A stretch of DNA of 64,000 nucleotides from an uncultured Rhodospirillaceae bacterium (GCA_937927415.1 CALBDS010000053.1:186001-250000); one strand, 5' to 3'. Positions 16,722 to 28,660 are shown, numbered from the stretch's first letter. Made by a program: numbers and translations. Notes: generated by a model not told the origin, from the sequence alone.

Positions 16722-16785
16722 GAAGGGCGGTTTAGCCGATCCGGGACCGGCTTGCCAACGGGTTTCCGCGCCGGACGGCACGCCA

Positions 16786-17460
16786 TCAATCGATGGCGGC
16801 GACCTGCTGGGCGTTGCGGTAGCTGCGGCGGGTGGCCGGGGTGACCGAGGCGTTGCCGGAGTCATCGCAGCCGGCGGATTCCAGCAGGCGGGCGCTGCGG
16901 GCATCCAGTTCGTTCAGGTTCTGCCAGACCTTGCAGACGTAATTGCGGCTCTGCCGGGTCGAGCCGCCGTTGTAGCGGGCGACGGCGGATTTCCAGCTTC
17001 CTTCATCGCTGTGCAGGCTGACCAGCAGGCGGGCGGCGTACCACACGTTCTGCTTCGGCTCGACGATGGCTTCGGTCGGCTGGAACTGGCCGCGGTGGTG
17101 GGCCAGCGAAAGCTGCATGCACCCGACATAGACGTTGCCGCGCGTCTGGCCGCGGCGGTCCTTCAGATGGCGGGAGGCGTCGGCGACGCTGTGGGCGTTC
17201 ACCGCACGGCCGTTGACGCTCATGGCGTAAGGGTGGGGAATGCCATCCTGGCCGCTTTCCACCAGGGCGATGGCAAGAAGAAGGCCGCGGGGGATGTTGA
17301 GCGCCTGCTCCGCTTCGGTCGCGTGCTGAACGCAGGCGTTGATGTCGGAGGTCTTACCGGCGGCGGCGGCGGGCTGAGCATCCGCGAGGCCGAGACCGAA
17401 GAGTGCTGCGGCGACCCATCCGCCGATCAACGCTCCGGTGCGTCGTACCCGTTTATCCAT
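16786..17460 (-). CDS. Secreted lytic transglycosylase (SLT-like)
   Basis: The 224-residue product has a basic N-terminus followed by a signal peptide (GALIGGWVAAALFGLGLADA, with Ala-rich cleavage region near 34). The SLT fold is visible: catalytic Glu in IALVESGQDG (about 66), VGCMQLSLAHH (about 114) and VARYNGG (about 160). It should cleave peptidoglycan glycan strands in the periplasm. AAGGAGG lies 7 nt before ATG 17460. It is short, containing only the catalytic domain. Confidence 0.9.
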   Translation of the reverse strand: MDKRVRRTGALIGGWVAAALFGLGLADAQPAAAAGKTSDINACVQHATEAEQALNIPRGLLLAIALVESGQDGIPHPYAMSVNGRAVNAHSVADASRHLKDRRGQTRGNVYVGCMQLSLAHHRGQFQPTEAIVEPKQNVWYAARLLVSLHSDEGSWKSAVARYNGGSTRQSRNYVCKVWQNLNELDARSARLLESAGCDDSGNASVTPATRRSYRNAQQVAAID

Positions 17461-17917
17461 GGCCCATCCTCCTTACCTTGGTGCCGGCCCGCTCGCGCGC
17501 GGGCACCGCGCGTTTGCGCGGGTTTGTCTTCCGATCGCCGATTACTCGTTCGACGACCGCCTCCTAACGAAAAGTCAGCGCCCACCATCAGGCGTTGGCT
17601 GAACTGTTCGCAAACCACCGCCCCGTGTCAACAGGCTTCGTAACATGTCCTACGTCGGAGGTATGGTTTACCCGTGCGATGCAACAGTCGCTGTGACCGA
17701 TGGATGTATTTTAGAAAAAGGTACCAAATTCCTGAATTCCCAACGAAAAACGCTGAGATTGATAACGTTTCTCCCCTGTGCGCGGTGGGGGTGTGGCGTG
17801 GTGCTGTGTCGCAGATGCCACAGACGAAAGGCAAAGTTTTTTTCCCTTGCAGCATGGCTTTGCGGTGCGGCATTACTCTGCGCCCCACACTTTTTCCTCT
17901 TGATTCGGGCCAACGCT
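17461..17917. other. Gap between lytic transglycosylase and TPR-methyltransferase
   Basis: This 457-bp gap is AT-richer than its neighbours from 17690 to 17870. It must carry the promoters of the two divergent genes. The reading frame of the methyltransferase stays open back to ATG 17645, but codon use there is unlike the rest of that gene. No RNA gene or repeat was recognised. Confidence 0.5.
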
Positions 17918-19300
17918 TTGGATTCGAAGCAACATGCCGCCCCCGATGTGGCGGCCGGTCGTGCGGCACTGCTGCAGGACGGTTTCGACCATCTTGCCTC
18001 CGGCGATAACGTGGCCGCCGCCGCTGTTCTGGGGCGCGCGGCATCCCTTCCCCCCGTTTCCGGCGACGATGCCGATGCCGCCTGTCTGGCCGACGCCTGC
18101 GCCGGCTGGGGGGAGGCGCTGGCCCTGACCGGCGATCCGGCGGGAGCCGTGGCGGCCTATGCCCGCGCCATCCATATAGAAGAAGTGTCGGGTGGGCGGG
18201 CGCGCTGGGTGTGGCGGCTGGCCCATGCCCAATCCCTGGCCGCCGCCGGTGACGGTGCGGCGGCGGATGCCTTCCGCGCCCTGGCCGGCGAACGGCCGGA
18301 TTCAGCACCGGCCCGTCTGGGACTGGGGATGGTCCTGGCCGCGGCGGGGCAAATCGGCGCGGCGCTGGACGAACTGCGGGAAGCGGCCTTCCTGTCGCCG
18401 GGCGACCCGGCGGTGACGGCAGCACTGGCCGGGGCGCTGGTGGATGCGGGCGATGCGCTGGCGGCGGTGGAACTGGTGGAACCGGCCCGGCGCCGCTTCG
18501 GCGACGATCCGGCGCTGCTGGTGCCGCTGGGCCGCGCCTGGGCCGCGCTGCAGGAACCCGACAAGGCGCGGGCGGCGCTGGACGCGGCCCTGGCGGCGGA
18601 TCCGGCGGATGCACGGGGGGCGGCGGCGGTGCTGGCGGCGTTGGACGGGGCGGACGAGGGGCTGAACCCAGCCTATGTGCGCGCCCTGTTCGACCGTTAC
18701 GCCGAACGGTTCGACGCCGATCTGGTGACCAAGCTGTCCTACACCGGGCCGGACCTTCTTCATGATGCGCTGGTGCGGGCGGCTGTGGCGGTGGGGCGGC
18801 CCGCGCGCTGGGACCGCGCGTTGGATCTGGGCTGCGGCACCGGGCTGATGGGGGTGCCGCTGCGCCCGCGGGTGGGGACGCTGGCCGGGGTGGATCTGGC
18901 CCCCCGCATGGTGGACAAGGCCCGCGCCCGTCACCTCTACGATCATCTGGATGTCGGCGATGTGATCGACGCCATGGCGGTCCAGGCCGCGGCGTGGGAT
19001 CTGTTGACCGCCGCCGACGTGCTGGTCTATCTGGGCGATCTCCATCCGGTGATGGCGGCGGCGTCCCACGGCTTGCGTCCCGGCGGCTGGTTCGCCGCCA
19101 CGGTCGAACGGCTGGAGGAAGGGCAGGGGGATGTCGTCCTCGGCCCGGCCCGGCGCTACGCCCACGCCGAATCCCACATCCGCGCGGCGGCGGACGCGGC
19201 CGGGCTGGCGGTGCGGCTGCTGGAGCCGTGCTCTTCCCGTCAGGAACGGCGCCAGCCGGTGCCGGGTCTGGTGTTCGTGGTCGAACGGGTCAGAAACTGA
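17918..19300 (+). CDS. TPR-repeat SAM-dependent methyltransferase
   Basis: Tetratricopeptide-like helical repeats fill about residues 10-245, followed by a class I methyltransferase domain: ALDLGCGTGLMGVPL (motif I), GVDLAPRMVDKAR (motif II) and AADVLVYLGDL. The layout matches COG4976, predicted TPR methyltransferases, whose substrate is unknown. The start is uncertain: no Met occurs near the expected N-terminus, and TTG 17918, TTG 17900, GTG 17948 and ATG 17645 are all possible, none with a good ribosome site. Its end overlaps the convergent PhoD-like gene by 11 bp. Confidence 0.8.
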   Translation: MDSKQHAAPDVAAGRAALLQDGFDHLASGDNVAAAAVLGRAASLPPVSGDDADAACLADACAGWGEALALTGDPAGAVAAYARAIHIEEVSGGRARWVWRLAHAQSLAAAGDGAAADAFRALAGERPDSAPARLGLGMVLAAAGQIGAALDELREAAFLSPGDPAVTAALAGALVDAGDALAAVELVEPARRRFGDDPALLVPLGRAWAALQEPDKARAALDAALAADPADARGAAAVLAALDGADEGLNPAYVRALFDRYAERFDADLVTKLSYTGPDLLHDALVRAAVAVGRPARWDRALDLGCGTGLMGVPLRPRVGTLAGVDLAPRMVDKARARHLYDHLDVGDVIDAMAVQAAAWDLLTAADVLVYLGDLHPVMAAASHGLRPGGWFAATVERLEEGQGDVVLGPARRYAHAESHIRAAADAAGLAVRLLEPCSSRQERRQPVPGLVFVVERVRN

Positions 19301-20786
19301 CCCGGAACGGCTCGGGCCGTCCTTCGGCGTTCCATTGGGCGTGCAGGGTGGCGCGGGGATCGAAGCCCAGCGACACCCAGGTGCGGGACCGGATCAGCCG
19401 GCGCCCGTTCTCGATGAAGGGCTGCATGGTCAGGCCGTAGCCGTCGAACGGCTCCTCCTCCCGCGCGGCCAGCCGCTCCAGGCCGAAGGCGGTCAGGGCC
19501 GACAGCGGCGGGTGGACGATGCCGGCGGTGATCACCTGACGGATGGCCACCCCGCCGCCGTGCAGCACGCCGAAGGCCCCCACCCCCACGCCCCCCGACA
19601 GCACGGTGATGCGGCAGGCGCTGCGCAGGGAAAAACCGGCCAGCAGTTCCACCAGATAGCGCCATTCCTCGGCATGGGCCTGGGACCGCCATTGGCCGCG
19701 CAGATCCTCCTCCACCCCCTGGCGGCCGGGCAGCCGGTCCATCAGCCGTTCCACCTGGGTGATGTCGCTGAACACCAGCGGCACGCTGGACAGCACCAGC
19801 AGGTGGCGGCAGCCGTTGAACCGCGCCAGCCATTCCGGCAGTGCCCGCCATGTGCGATCGGAAAACACCCGCGTGGACGACCGCTCGCTGCGCAGGTCGG
19901 GGGCGAAGAGGCCCACATCGCCCATGCGCACGCCTTGGGTGAAGGTGCCCATATCGGTCCCCCACGCCAACTCGGGCATGGCGTCGGTGGCCGCGGCCAT
20001 CTGGAACATGGCGGCGGTGTGGCGGGCCACCATGAACACCCCGCGGTTGACCGGGGCCGCCTGCACCCCGTCGCCCAGCGATCCCCAGCCGGAAAAGATG
20101 TCGTGGTCGTCCCAGATCATCAGCGAGGGGATGCGGGCGAAGGCGGCGGCCATGTCCCGCCGGCTCCACAGGGCGACGTAGTGGGAGAAGTAGAAATCCA
20201 TCACCTCCTCCGCCATGGCGGCGGTGAAGGGGCGGCTCAGGCGCTGGGGGTCGTTGCCCTTTTGCCAGCGGGCCAGATGGGCGCAGTCGCGCCAGACGGA
20301 ATCGGCGTGGATCTGCCCGCCGCCATGCAGCAGCAGGTGAAAGGGGGCAGCGGCGTGGCTGTCCATCAGGCCGCGCCACAGGTGGCTGCGCCCCTCGCCG
20401 TTGTCGCCGTCCTTGGTGTCCCACGCGGTTTCGTCGTCGGTGCCGCTGCCGGTGACGAAGGCGATGCGCGGGCGGCGGTGGCGGCCCGGCACGGTGACGC
20501 TCCACCGCGGGCCGTCGGGAAAGCCGTAACCGGCATCCCCATCCTCGCGCCCGCGGGGGACGGCAAAATCGAACCGCCAGACATGCCGCCCCCGCCACGC
20601 CCCCACATGGCGCGGGGGCACGGGCAGCGACACGCCGTCCACGCGCAGATCGTCCGGCTCGGCATCGCCTTCCAGCACGAAAAGCGCGGACAGGCGCCAG
20701 CGGTCGCCTTGCTCTCCGCGAAAATAGAGGACCGGCCCCAGCAGGAATGTCGGGTCGTCGAGGGGGTGCACCATGCCTCTTCCCAT
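19290..20786 (-). CDS. PhoD-like metallophosphatase family protein
   Basis: The 498-residue product contains the PhoD-type metal motif WDDHDIFSGWG (about 225) and a C-terminal region including LSGGVGVGAFG, where PhoD-like proteins have a GDxH-like motif. No signal peptide or Tat motif is visible, so it is probably cytoplasmic, unlike classical secreted PhoD. The likely role is phosphodiester or phosphomonoester hydrolysis; substrate unknown. The start is ATG 20786; ATG 20774 is an alternative. Confidence 0.8.
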   Translation of the reverse strand: MGRGMVHPLDDPTFLLGPVLYFRGEQGDRWRLSALFVLEGDAEPDDLRVDGVSLPVPPRHVGAWRGRHVWRFDFAVPRGREDGDAGYGFPDGPRWSVTVPGRHRRPRIAFVTGSGTDDETAWDTKDGDNGEGRSHLWRGLMDSHAAAPFHLLLHGGGQIHADSVWRDCAHLARWQKGNDPQRLSRPFTAAMAEEVMDFYFSHYVALWSRRDMAAAFARIPSLMIWDDHDIFSGWGSLGDGVQAAPVNRGVFMVARHTAAMFQMAAATDAMPELAWGTDMGTFTQGVRMGDVGLFAPDLRSERSSTRVFSDRTWRALPEWLARFNGCRHLLVLSSVPLVFSDITQVERLMDRLPGRQGVEEDLRGQWRSQAHAEEWRYLVELLAGFSLRSACRITVLSGGVGVGAFGVLHGGGVAIRQVITAGIVHPPLSALTAFGLERLAAREEEPFDGYGLTMQPFIENGRRLIRSRTWVSLGFDPRATLHAQWNAEGRPEPFRVSF

Positions 20787-20912
20787 AGACGGATACGGGC
20801 CGTCCGTGAAGGGGTATGCCGCGGGTCACTTGGATTTGAAAGGAAATTCAGTGTGCAGTGTGTCATCGCCGCGCCCATCGCCCGGCCTGTCGCCGCGACG
20901 GACGGGCGGCGG

Positions 20913-21164
20913 TCACCCCCCGGTTCGGGGATCGTCCTTCTCGGGATCGTCCTTATCGTGGTCCCCGCCGTAGCGGCGCAGCAGGTCCAGCATCCGGCCC
21001 GGCACCGGCTCGTGCAGGATGGGGTCGTAGAGCCGGTGAAGGGCGGCCATGTGCTGAAGGCTGAGCGCCGGCAATGTGTCGTCGTGATGGGGGTCGTCGT
21101 GATGGAAGGTGGCGCGGGAATCCCGCCGGAAGCGGGTGATGGTTTCGTCCTGCATGGGCGTCAT
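20913..21164 (-). CDS. NepR-like anti-sigma factor
   Basis: The 83-residue protein has a central two-helix stretch (LHRLYDPILHEPVPGRMLDL) close to the NepR signature, in which a short amphipathic helix ends in EPVP and is followed by a Leu-rich helix. NepR binds and inhibits EcfG until phosphorylated PhyR sequesters it. The start at ATG 21164 (MTPMQDETITRF) has GGAAG 8 nt upstream. It lies downstream of the EcfG-like gene, the expected partner. The N- and C-terminal extensions are His/Asp-rich and disordered. No PhyR is in the window. A divergent non-NepR anti-sigma peptide remains possible. Confidence 0.72.
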   Translation of the reverse strand: MTPMQDETITRFRRDSRATFHHDDPHHDDTLPALSLQHMAALHRLYDPILHEPVPGRMLDLLRRYGGDHDKDDPEKDDPRTGG

Positions 21165-21387
21165 CCATTGGCTTCCGGCGGATTTGTGGTTTCCCGCGGG
21201 ATGACCGGCCGCGGCGGGCCGAAAAGGTGAATCGGAATCGCTGGTGTCCGGCATCATCCGCCCATCATCTGTCCTGTCCGTTGTCGGCTCCATCCCCATG
21301 GGCACTACCCCGCGGGCGCGATGGACGCGGGTCCCGCCATCGGCTGGTTTCCGTCCCCGGTTTCTGGCCTCCGCTCTCTACAGGTGT

Positions 21388-21413
21388 AACACCCGGACTC
21401 CTGAGCTTGTTCC
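21388..21413 (-). promoter_or_regulatory. Possible EcfG-type promoter for the NepR-like gene
   Basis: On the minus strand GGAAC (21413-21409) is followed after 17 nt by TGTT (21391-21388), one mismatch from the EcfG consensus GGAAC-N16/17-CGTT. It lies in the 270-bp gap between sigma factor and anti-sigma gene. Confidence 0.45.
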
Positions 21414-21433
21414 GGTTTTTCCCGGTCTGCGGC

Positions 21434-21925
21434 TTACGCGGCCATCACGGTGTTCAATCGTTCCCGTGCCCGGCACAGGCGGGACCGGATGGTGCCGATG
21501 GACACGTTCAGCCGCTCCGCCGCCTCCTGATAGGGGCGGCCTTCGATGGCGACCAGCCGCACCACCTTGCGCTGGCTGGGGGTCAGGGCGGAAAAGGCGC
21601 GGGTGACGTCGCGGACCACAAGCCGCGCCATCTGTGCCGCCTCCACCGACACCGCACCGTCCCACAGCTCGACCTTGGTGACGTTCTTTTCCCGCTGAAG
21701 ATTGTTGAAGTGCAGATTCTTCAGCATGGTGGTCAGCCACGCCTGCATGTTGGTACCGGGTTCGAAACAGTGCGAACGGGATAGGGCGCGGGCCAGACAA
21801 TCCTGGGTCAGATCCTCCGCCGCGGCCGCATCGCGCGTCAGCTTGCAGGCATAACGCTGCAGGCCGGGGATGCAGCGGAGCAATTCGGCTTCGAAAGAAT
21901 AGGCCGCCTCGACGGAAGAAGCCAT
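21434..21925 (-). CDS. ECF sigma factor, EcfG-like (general stress response)
   Basis: The start is ATG 21925 (MASSVEAAYSFEAELL), 10 nt after a full AGGAGG; it gives 163 residues. Region 2 reads LTQDCLARALSRS and FEPGTNMQAWLTTMLKNLHF, the arrangement of alphaproteobacterial EcfG proteins. Region 4 includes FSALTPSQRKVVRLVAIEGR and VSIGTIRSRLCRARERL. EcfG directs RNA polymerase to general stress promoters. Support comes from the NepR-like gene downstream and a perfect EcfG-type promoter upstream, implying autoregulation. Confidence 0.85.
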   Translation of the reverse strand: MASSVEAAYSFEAELLRCIPGLQRYACKLTRDAAAAEDLTQDCLARALSRSHCFEPGTNMQAWLTTMLKNLHFNNLQREKNVTKVELWDGAVSVEAAQMARLVVRDVTRAFSALTPSQRKVVRLVAIEGRPYQEAAERLNVSIGTIRSRLCRARERLNTVMAA

Positions 21926-22182
21926 CGTGTCAGATCCTCCTGTTCGTTTTGGGGAAGGGGTGCCCGTGGCCGGTCCCGCCCGCGCTTTCGGGAAAAACCC
22001 CGCGTGTGTCGAAGGAAGCGTGTCTGCCAAGCGGCGGGCCAGGTTTTGACGGCCCGAACGGACTTACGCGTTAACGGCCCGAACGGGCATGATGGACGAG
22101 GGCCATGGGCGCCAGTCTCCCCGGTCTATGATAAGGCGGGGGCGCTTGAGTGCACCGTCCGCCATCATCGTCACATGCCAAG

Positions 22183-22208
22183 AACGTCCCATATGGCCCG
22201 CTTGTTCC
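22183..22208 (-). promoter_or_regulatory. EcfG-type promoter GGAAC-N17-CGTT upstream of the sigma factor gene
   Basis: On the minus strand GGAAC (22208-22204), 17 nt, CGTT (22186-22183) matches the EcfG consensus exactly. The inferred transcription start is near 22176, leaving a leader of about 250 nt before ATG 21925. The rest of the 547-bp gap to the glycogen phosphorylase gene holds no other clear feature. Confidence 0.75.
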
Positions 22209-22471
22209 CCGGACGGTGCCGGCTTCCGGACGGATGGGCGGATCACCCGCGCAAAAGGGGTACGCGGAAGGGCCGCGCAAAAGGAGGATGCCGGGGTGCC
22301 GGCTGGACACCATCCCCGATCAGGCCATCCTCATAAGCATTCCCGCCCGTTGCAGGGCACAAAGGCTCTTTGCGCGCTGCGCGGGTTCGGGTTTAAGCTG
22401 GTCCTTGTGCAACACATCGCCGGTACACCGCAGCCCCTGCCGGCTGGCCGCCAATGAGGAAGACTGGACAC

Positions 22472-24970
<2,499 letters not shown>

Positions 24971-25000
24971 CCGTCTTTCACCTGTCTGTTTGAAGGGAAG

Positions 25001-25029
25001 GGGGGGCGCCGTTGGCGCCGCCCCTTTTT
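25001..25029 (+). terminator. Terminator after glgP
   Basis: A GC-rich stem (ggggggcgcc with ggcgccgcccc, one bulged G, 3-nt loop) is followed by five T. Confidence 0.85.
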
Positions 25030-25183
25030 GCTTTTCAGGTCTCTGCGGCGATAAGCCGCGCAGTTTATGAAAAATTTTAGCCCCTTTTTTGAAAATTAAA
25101 GTTAATCAAAGCGACACAAACATCATGCGAATGCATGGCAGCATGTCTTTTTGTAAGTCATGAAAGAATGGGGGAACGGAAAT

Positions 25184-26872
25184 ATGCGGTGGTTGGGGGC
25201 TGTCGGCATCGGTCCGAAGCTGGGCATCGTGGTGGGGGTTCTGTCGGTCCTGGCGGTTGTCCTGACCGTGCTGGGGCAGCACGGAATGGCCAGCATCTAT
25301 GAAGAGACGGAGGCCGTCTCGGTTTCCGCCGAACTGGCCCTGCTGGGGGCCAAGACCAACGCCACCTTTGCCAATTACGTCCGCCTGGTGCAGGCGATGC
25401 CCCTGGCCCGCACGCCCGCGGCACTGGAGGATCTGGACCGCACCGTCGCCGCCGAGCACGGCCGGCTGATGGCGCTGGTCAAGGTGCTGGAGGACCGGGT
25501 CCGCTTCCCCGAGGGCCGCGCCGATATCACCGCCGCCCGCGGTGCGGTGGAAAAGATGGAAGCCATCGACGAGGCGGTGGCGACCGGCGTCCGCAAGGGT
25601 GCCGGCGCCGATGCCGCGGCGGCGCTGGCGCAACTGCAGGCGCAGTATGACATCGCCGCCGCCGGTTTCCGCACCATCACCGAACGCAACGAGACGAAGC
25701 TGCGCGACGAGGTGGCGGGGGCTGCGGCCACCAACGCCGACATCCGGCTGAGCCTGACCGTCATCAGTGCGGCGGGGATTGTGTTCGGGATGGTGCTGGC
25801 CTCGGCCATGATTGCGCTGACCGTCACCCGGCCCATGCGGGCGATGACCGACGCCATGACCGCGGTGGCCGGGGGCAATCTGGACATCCCGGTTCCCTGT
25901 GCCGGCCAGCGGGACGAGGTGGGCCGTCTGGCCGCGGCGCTGGAGATGTTCAAGGGGGCAGGGCAGGAGAACCGCCGCCTGCACGCCGCCCAGGAGCAGG
26001 AGCGCGTGCGGGCCGCCGAGGAGCGCCGCCGCTCGCTCCACGATCTGGCCGCGTCTTTTGAAAGCAGCGTGCGCGGCATCGTCGATCATGTGCTGCAGGC
26101 CGCCGACGGGATGCGCAGCAGCGCCGAAACCTTGGCCGCCGCCGCCGATGAAACCAACCGCCAGTCCGCGGCGGTCGCCGCCGCGGCGGAGCAGGCGTCC
26201 AGCAATGTCCACACCGTCGCCGCCGCCACCGAGCAACTGACCGGATCGGTGGCCGAAATCGGCCGTCAGGTGACCGAATCCTCCACCATCGCCAACACCG
26301 CCGCGCAGGAAGCCGAACGCACCAACGAAACCGTCGGCTCCCTGGCCGAGGCGGCACACAAGATCGGCGAGGTGGTCAACCTCATCAACGACATCGCGTC
26401 CCAGACCAACCTTCTGGCGCTCAACGCCACCATCGAGGCCGCGCGGGCGGGGGAGGCCGGCAAGGGCTTCGCCGTGGTGGCGTCGGAGGTGAAGACGCTG
26501 GCCACCCAGACCGCCAAAGCCACCGAGGACATCCAGACCCAGGTGCAGCAGATCCAGGCGGTCTCGGGCAGTGCCGTGGACGCCATCCGCCACATCACCG
26601 GCACCATCGCCCGCATGAGCGAGATCACCGCGACCATCGCGGCGGCGGTGCAGGAGCAGGGGATGACCACCGCCGAAATCGCCCGCAACGTCCGCGAAGC
26701 CTCCCAAGGCACGCAGGAGGTGACCCATAACATCACCTCGGTCACCCAGGCGGCGGAGCAGACGGGCGAGTTGGCCGGTGGGGCGCTGACCTCGGCGGAT
26801 GCGCTGAACCGGCAGGCGGTGGCGCTGCGCGAAGCGGTGGATCACTTCATCCGCACCGTGCGCGCCGCGTGA
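25184..26872 (+). CDS. Methyl-accepting chemotaxis protein
   Basis: The 562-residue receptor has a membrane span at about 8-28, a helical periplasmic sensor of about 160 residues (four-helix-bundle type), a second span at about 189-213, HAMP, and the signalling domain with hairpin motif NLLALNATIEAARAGEAGKG (about 410). No C-terminal CheR-binding pentapeptide is visible. ATG 25184 is chosen because GGGGGAACGGA precedes it; ATG 25160 has no ribosome site. No chemotaxis operon is nearby. An alphaproteobacterial-style cytoplasmic Ala-rich helix precedes the hairpin. Confidence 0.93.
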   Translation: MRWLGAVGIGPKLGIVVGVLSVLAVVLTVLGQHGMASIYEETEAVSVSAELALLGAKTNATFANYVRLVQAMPLARTPAALEDLDRTVAAEHGRLMALVKVLEDRVRFPEGRADITAARGAVEKMEAIDEAVATGVRKGAGADAAAALAQLQAQYDIAAAGFRTITERNETKLRDEVAGAAATNADIRLSLTVISAAGIVFGMVLASAMIALTVTRPMRAMTDAMTAVAGGNLDIPVPCAGQRDEVGRLAAALEMFKGAGQENRRLHAAQEQERVRAAEERRRSLHDLAASFESSVRGIVDHVLQAADGMRSSAETLAAAADETNRQSAAVAAAAEQASSNVHTVAAATEQLTGSVAEIGRQVTESSTIANTAAQEAERTNETVGSLAEAAHKIGEVVNLINDIASQTNLLALNATIEAARAGEAGKGFAVVASEVKTLATQTAKATEDIQTQVQQIQAVSGSAVDAIRHITGTIARMSEITATIAAAVQEQGMTTAEIARNVREASQGTQEVTHNITSVTQAAEQTGELAGGALTSADALNRQAVALREAVDHFIRTVRAA

Positions 26873-26983
26873 CGCCCCACTGGAATCGCCGCTGGTCTGC
26901 GGTGGGGCGCGCTGCTATGTAAAGTGCCGTTCCCGCGGGGGCAGCGATGCCCCCGCACGCGTTTCATCACCGTGGGTTCTGGC

Positions 26984-28591
26984 ATGTCCGAGATTCAGGA
27001 AGCCGTATCCCAGCGCCGGACATTCGCCATCATCGCGCACCCCGACGCTGGTAAGACGACGCTCACCGAAAAACTGCTGCTGTTCGGCGGCGCCATCCAG
27101 CTTGCCGGTGCGGTGAAGGCCCGCGGCGAACAGCGGCGCGCCCGGTCGGACTGGATGAAGGTGGAGCGGGAGCGCGGCATCTCCGTCACCGCGTCGGTGA
27201 TGACCTTCGATTACCGCGAGCGCACCTTCAACCTGCTGGACACGCCGGGCCACGAGGACTTCTCCGAAGACACCTACCGCACGCTGACGGCGGTGGACAG
27301 CGCGGTCATGGTCATCGACGGCGCCAAGGGCATCGAAGCCCAGACGCGCAAGCTGTTCGAGGTCTGCCGCCTGCGCGACGTGCCCATCATCACCTTCGTC
27401 AACAAGATGGACCGCGAAGCCCGCGATCCCTTCGATCTGGTGTCGGAGATCGAGGACCAGTTGCAGATCCACGTCACCCCGGCAAGCTGGCCCATCGGCA
27501 TGGGCCGCGATTTCCTGGGCTGCTACGACCTGATCCGCGACCAGCTTGTGCTGATGGACAAGACCCAGGGCGATGTCGCCAGCGAGGGCATCGCCTGCCA
27601 TGGGCTGGACGATCCCAAGATCGACGAGCTTCTGCCCGCCCACGCCGCCGCCAAGCTGCGCGAGGATGTGGAGATGGCCCGCGGGCTGATGCCGGAATTC
27701 GATCTCGACGAATACCGCGCCGGCCGGCTGACCCCCATCTACTTCGGGTCGGCCATCAACAACTTCGGTGTGCATGAACTGCTGGACGGTCTGGCCGAGG
27801 TCGCTCCGCCGCCGCGGCCCCAGCCCGCGGCAACCCGCACCGTGCAGCCCGACGAGGAAAAGGTCACCGGCTTCGTGTTCAAGGTCCAGGCCAACATGGA
27901 CCCCAACCACCGCGACCGCATTGCCTTCTTCCGCCTGTGCTCCGGCCGCTTCCGCCGCGGCGTGAAGCTGAAGCACATGCGCTCGGGCAAGATCCTGGCG
28001 GTGAACAACGCCGTGCTGTTCCTGGCCCGCGACCGCGAACTGGCGGAAGAGGCGTGGCCCGGCGACATCATCGGCATCCCCAACCATGGCAGTTTGCGTA
28101 TCGGCGACACGCTGACCGAGGGGGAGGAACTGCGCTTCACCGGCGTGCCCAGCTTCGCGCCCGAAGTGCTTCAGCGGGCACGCCTGGACGATCCCATGCG
28201 CATCAAGCACCTGCGCAAGGCGCTTGAGCATTTCGCCGAAGAAGGCGCCAGTCAGGTGTTCAAGCCCCTGACCGGGGCCGACTGGATCGTCGGCGTGGTG
28301 GGACCGCTGCAGTTCGAGGTGCTGGCGTCGCGCATCCAGGCGGAATACGGGATCGCCGCCCACTTCGAGACCGCCGGCATCGACGCCGCCCGCTGGGTGG
28401 AAACCGATGACGAGGTGCAGTTGAAGAAGTTCATCGACCTGAACCGCTCGGCCATTGCCGAGGATCACGACGGGGCGCTGGTCTTCCTGGCCCGCAACGC
28501 CTGGCACATGAGCCGGACGGAAGAGGACTTTCCCGCGCTGCGCTTCCTCAAGACGCGCGAGCAGAACCGGAAGGTCCAGACGGTGATCTGA
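26984..28591 (+). CDS. prfC: Peptide chain release factor 3
   Basis: RF3 is the GTPase that recycles RF1/RF2 from the ribosome. The 535-residue product has P-loop AHPDAGKTTLTEKLL, switch region RGISVTASV, DTPGHEDFSEDTYRTL and NKMD. The start at ATG 26984 (MSEIQEAVSQRRTFAIIAHP) matches the family. It is monocistronic, with a hairpin (cgccccac/gtggggcg, 26873-26909) upstream after the chemoreceptor and a bidirectional terminator downstream. Confidence 0.97.
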   Translation: MSEIQEAVSQRRTFAIIAHPDAGKTTLTEKLLLFGGAIQLAGAVKARGEQRRARSDWMKVERERGISVTASVMTFDYRERTFNLLDTPGHEDFSEDTYRTLTAVDSAVMVIDGAKGIEAQTRKLFEVCRLRDVPIITFVNKMDREARDPFDLVSEIEDQLQIHVTPASWPIGMGRDFLGCYDLIRDQLVLMDKTQGDVASEGIACHGLDDPKIDELLPAHAAAKLREDVEMARGLMPEFDLDEYRAGRLTPIYFGSAINNFGVHELLDGLAEVAPPPRPQPAATRTVQPDEEKVTGFVFKVQANMDPNHRDRIAFFRLCSGRFRRGVKLKHMRSGKILAVNNAVLFLARDRELAEEAWPGDIIGIPNHGSLRIGDTLTEGEELRFTGVPSFAPEVLQRARLDDPMRIKHLRKALEHFAEEGASQVFKPLTGADWIVGVVGPLQFEVLASRIQAEYGIAAHFETAGIDAARWVETDDEVQLKKFIDLNRSAIAEDHDGALVFLARNAWHMSRTEEDFPALRFLKTREQNRKVQTVI

Positions 28592-28622
28592 TCCGGGGAT
28601 GTTGCCCGATCGCTGAAAAGAA

Positions 28623-28652
28623 AAGCCCCCGTGGTCACTCACGGGGGCTTTT
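28623..28652. terminator. Bidirectional terminator between prfC and dctM
   Basis: The stem aagcccccgt/acgggggctt with a short loop has A-rich flank on the left and T-rich flank on the right, so it can serve both convergent genes. Confidence 0.88.
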
Positions 28653-28660
28653 TCATGCGC

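Noticed and set aside
22064..22246. 60-codon minus-strand frame upstream of the sigma factor gene as a protein gene
   Set aside because: Its start lies upstream of the EcfG promoter, and no ribosome site is seen; only a shorter frame inside the leader remains possible.
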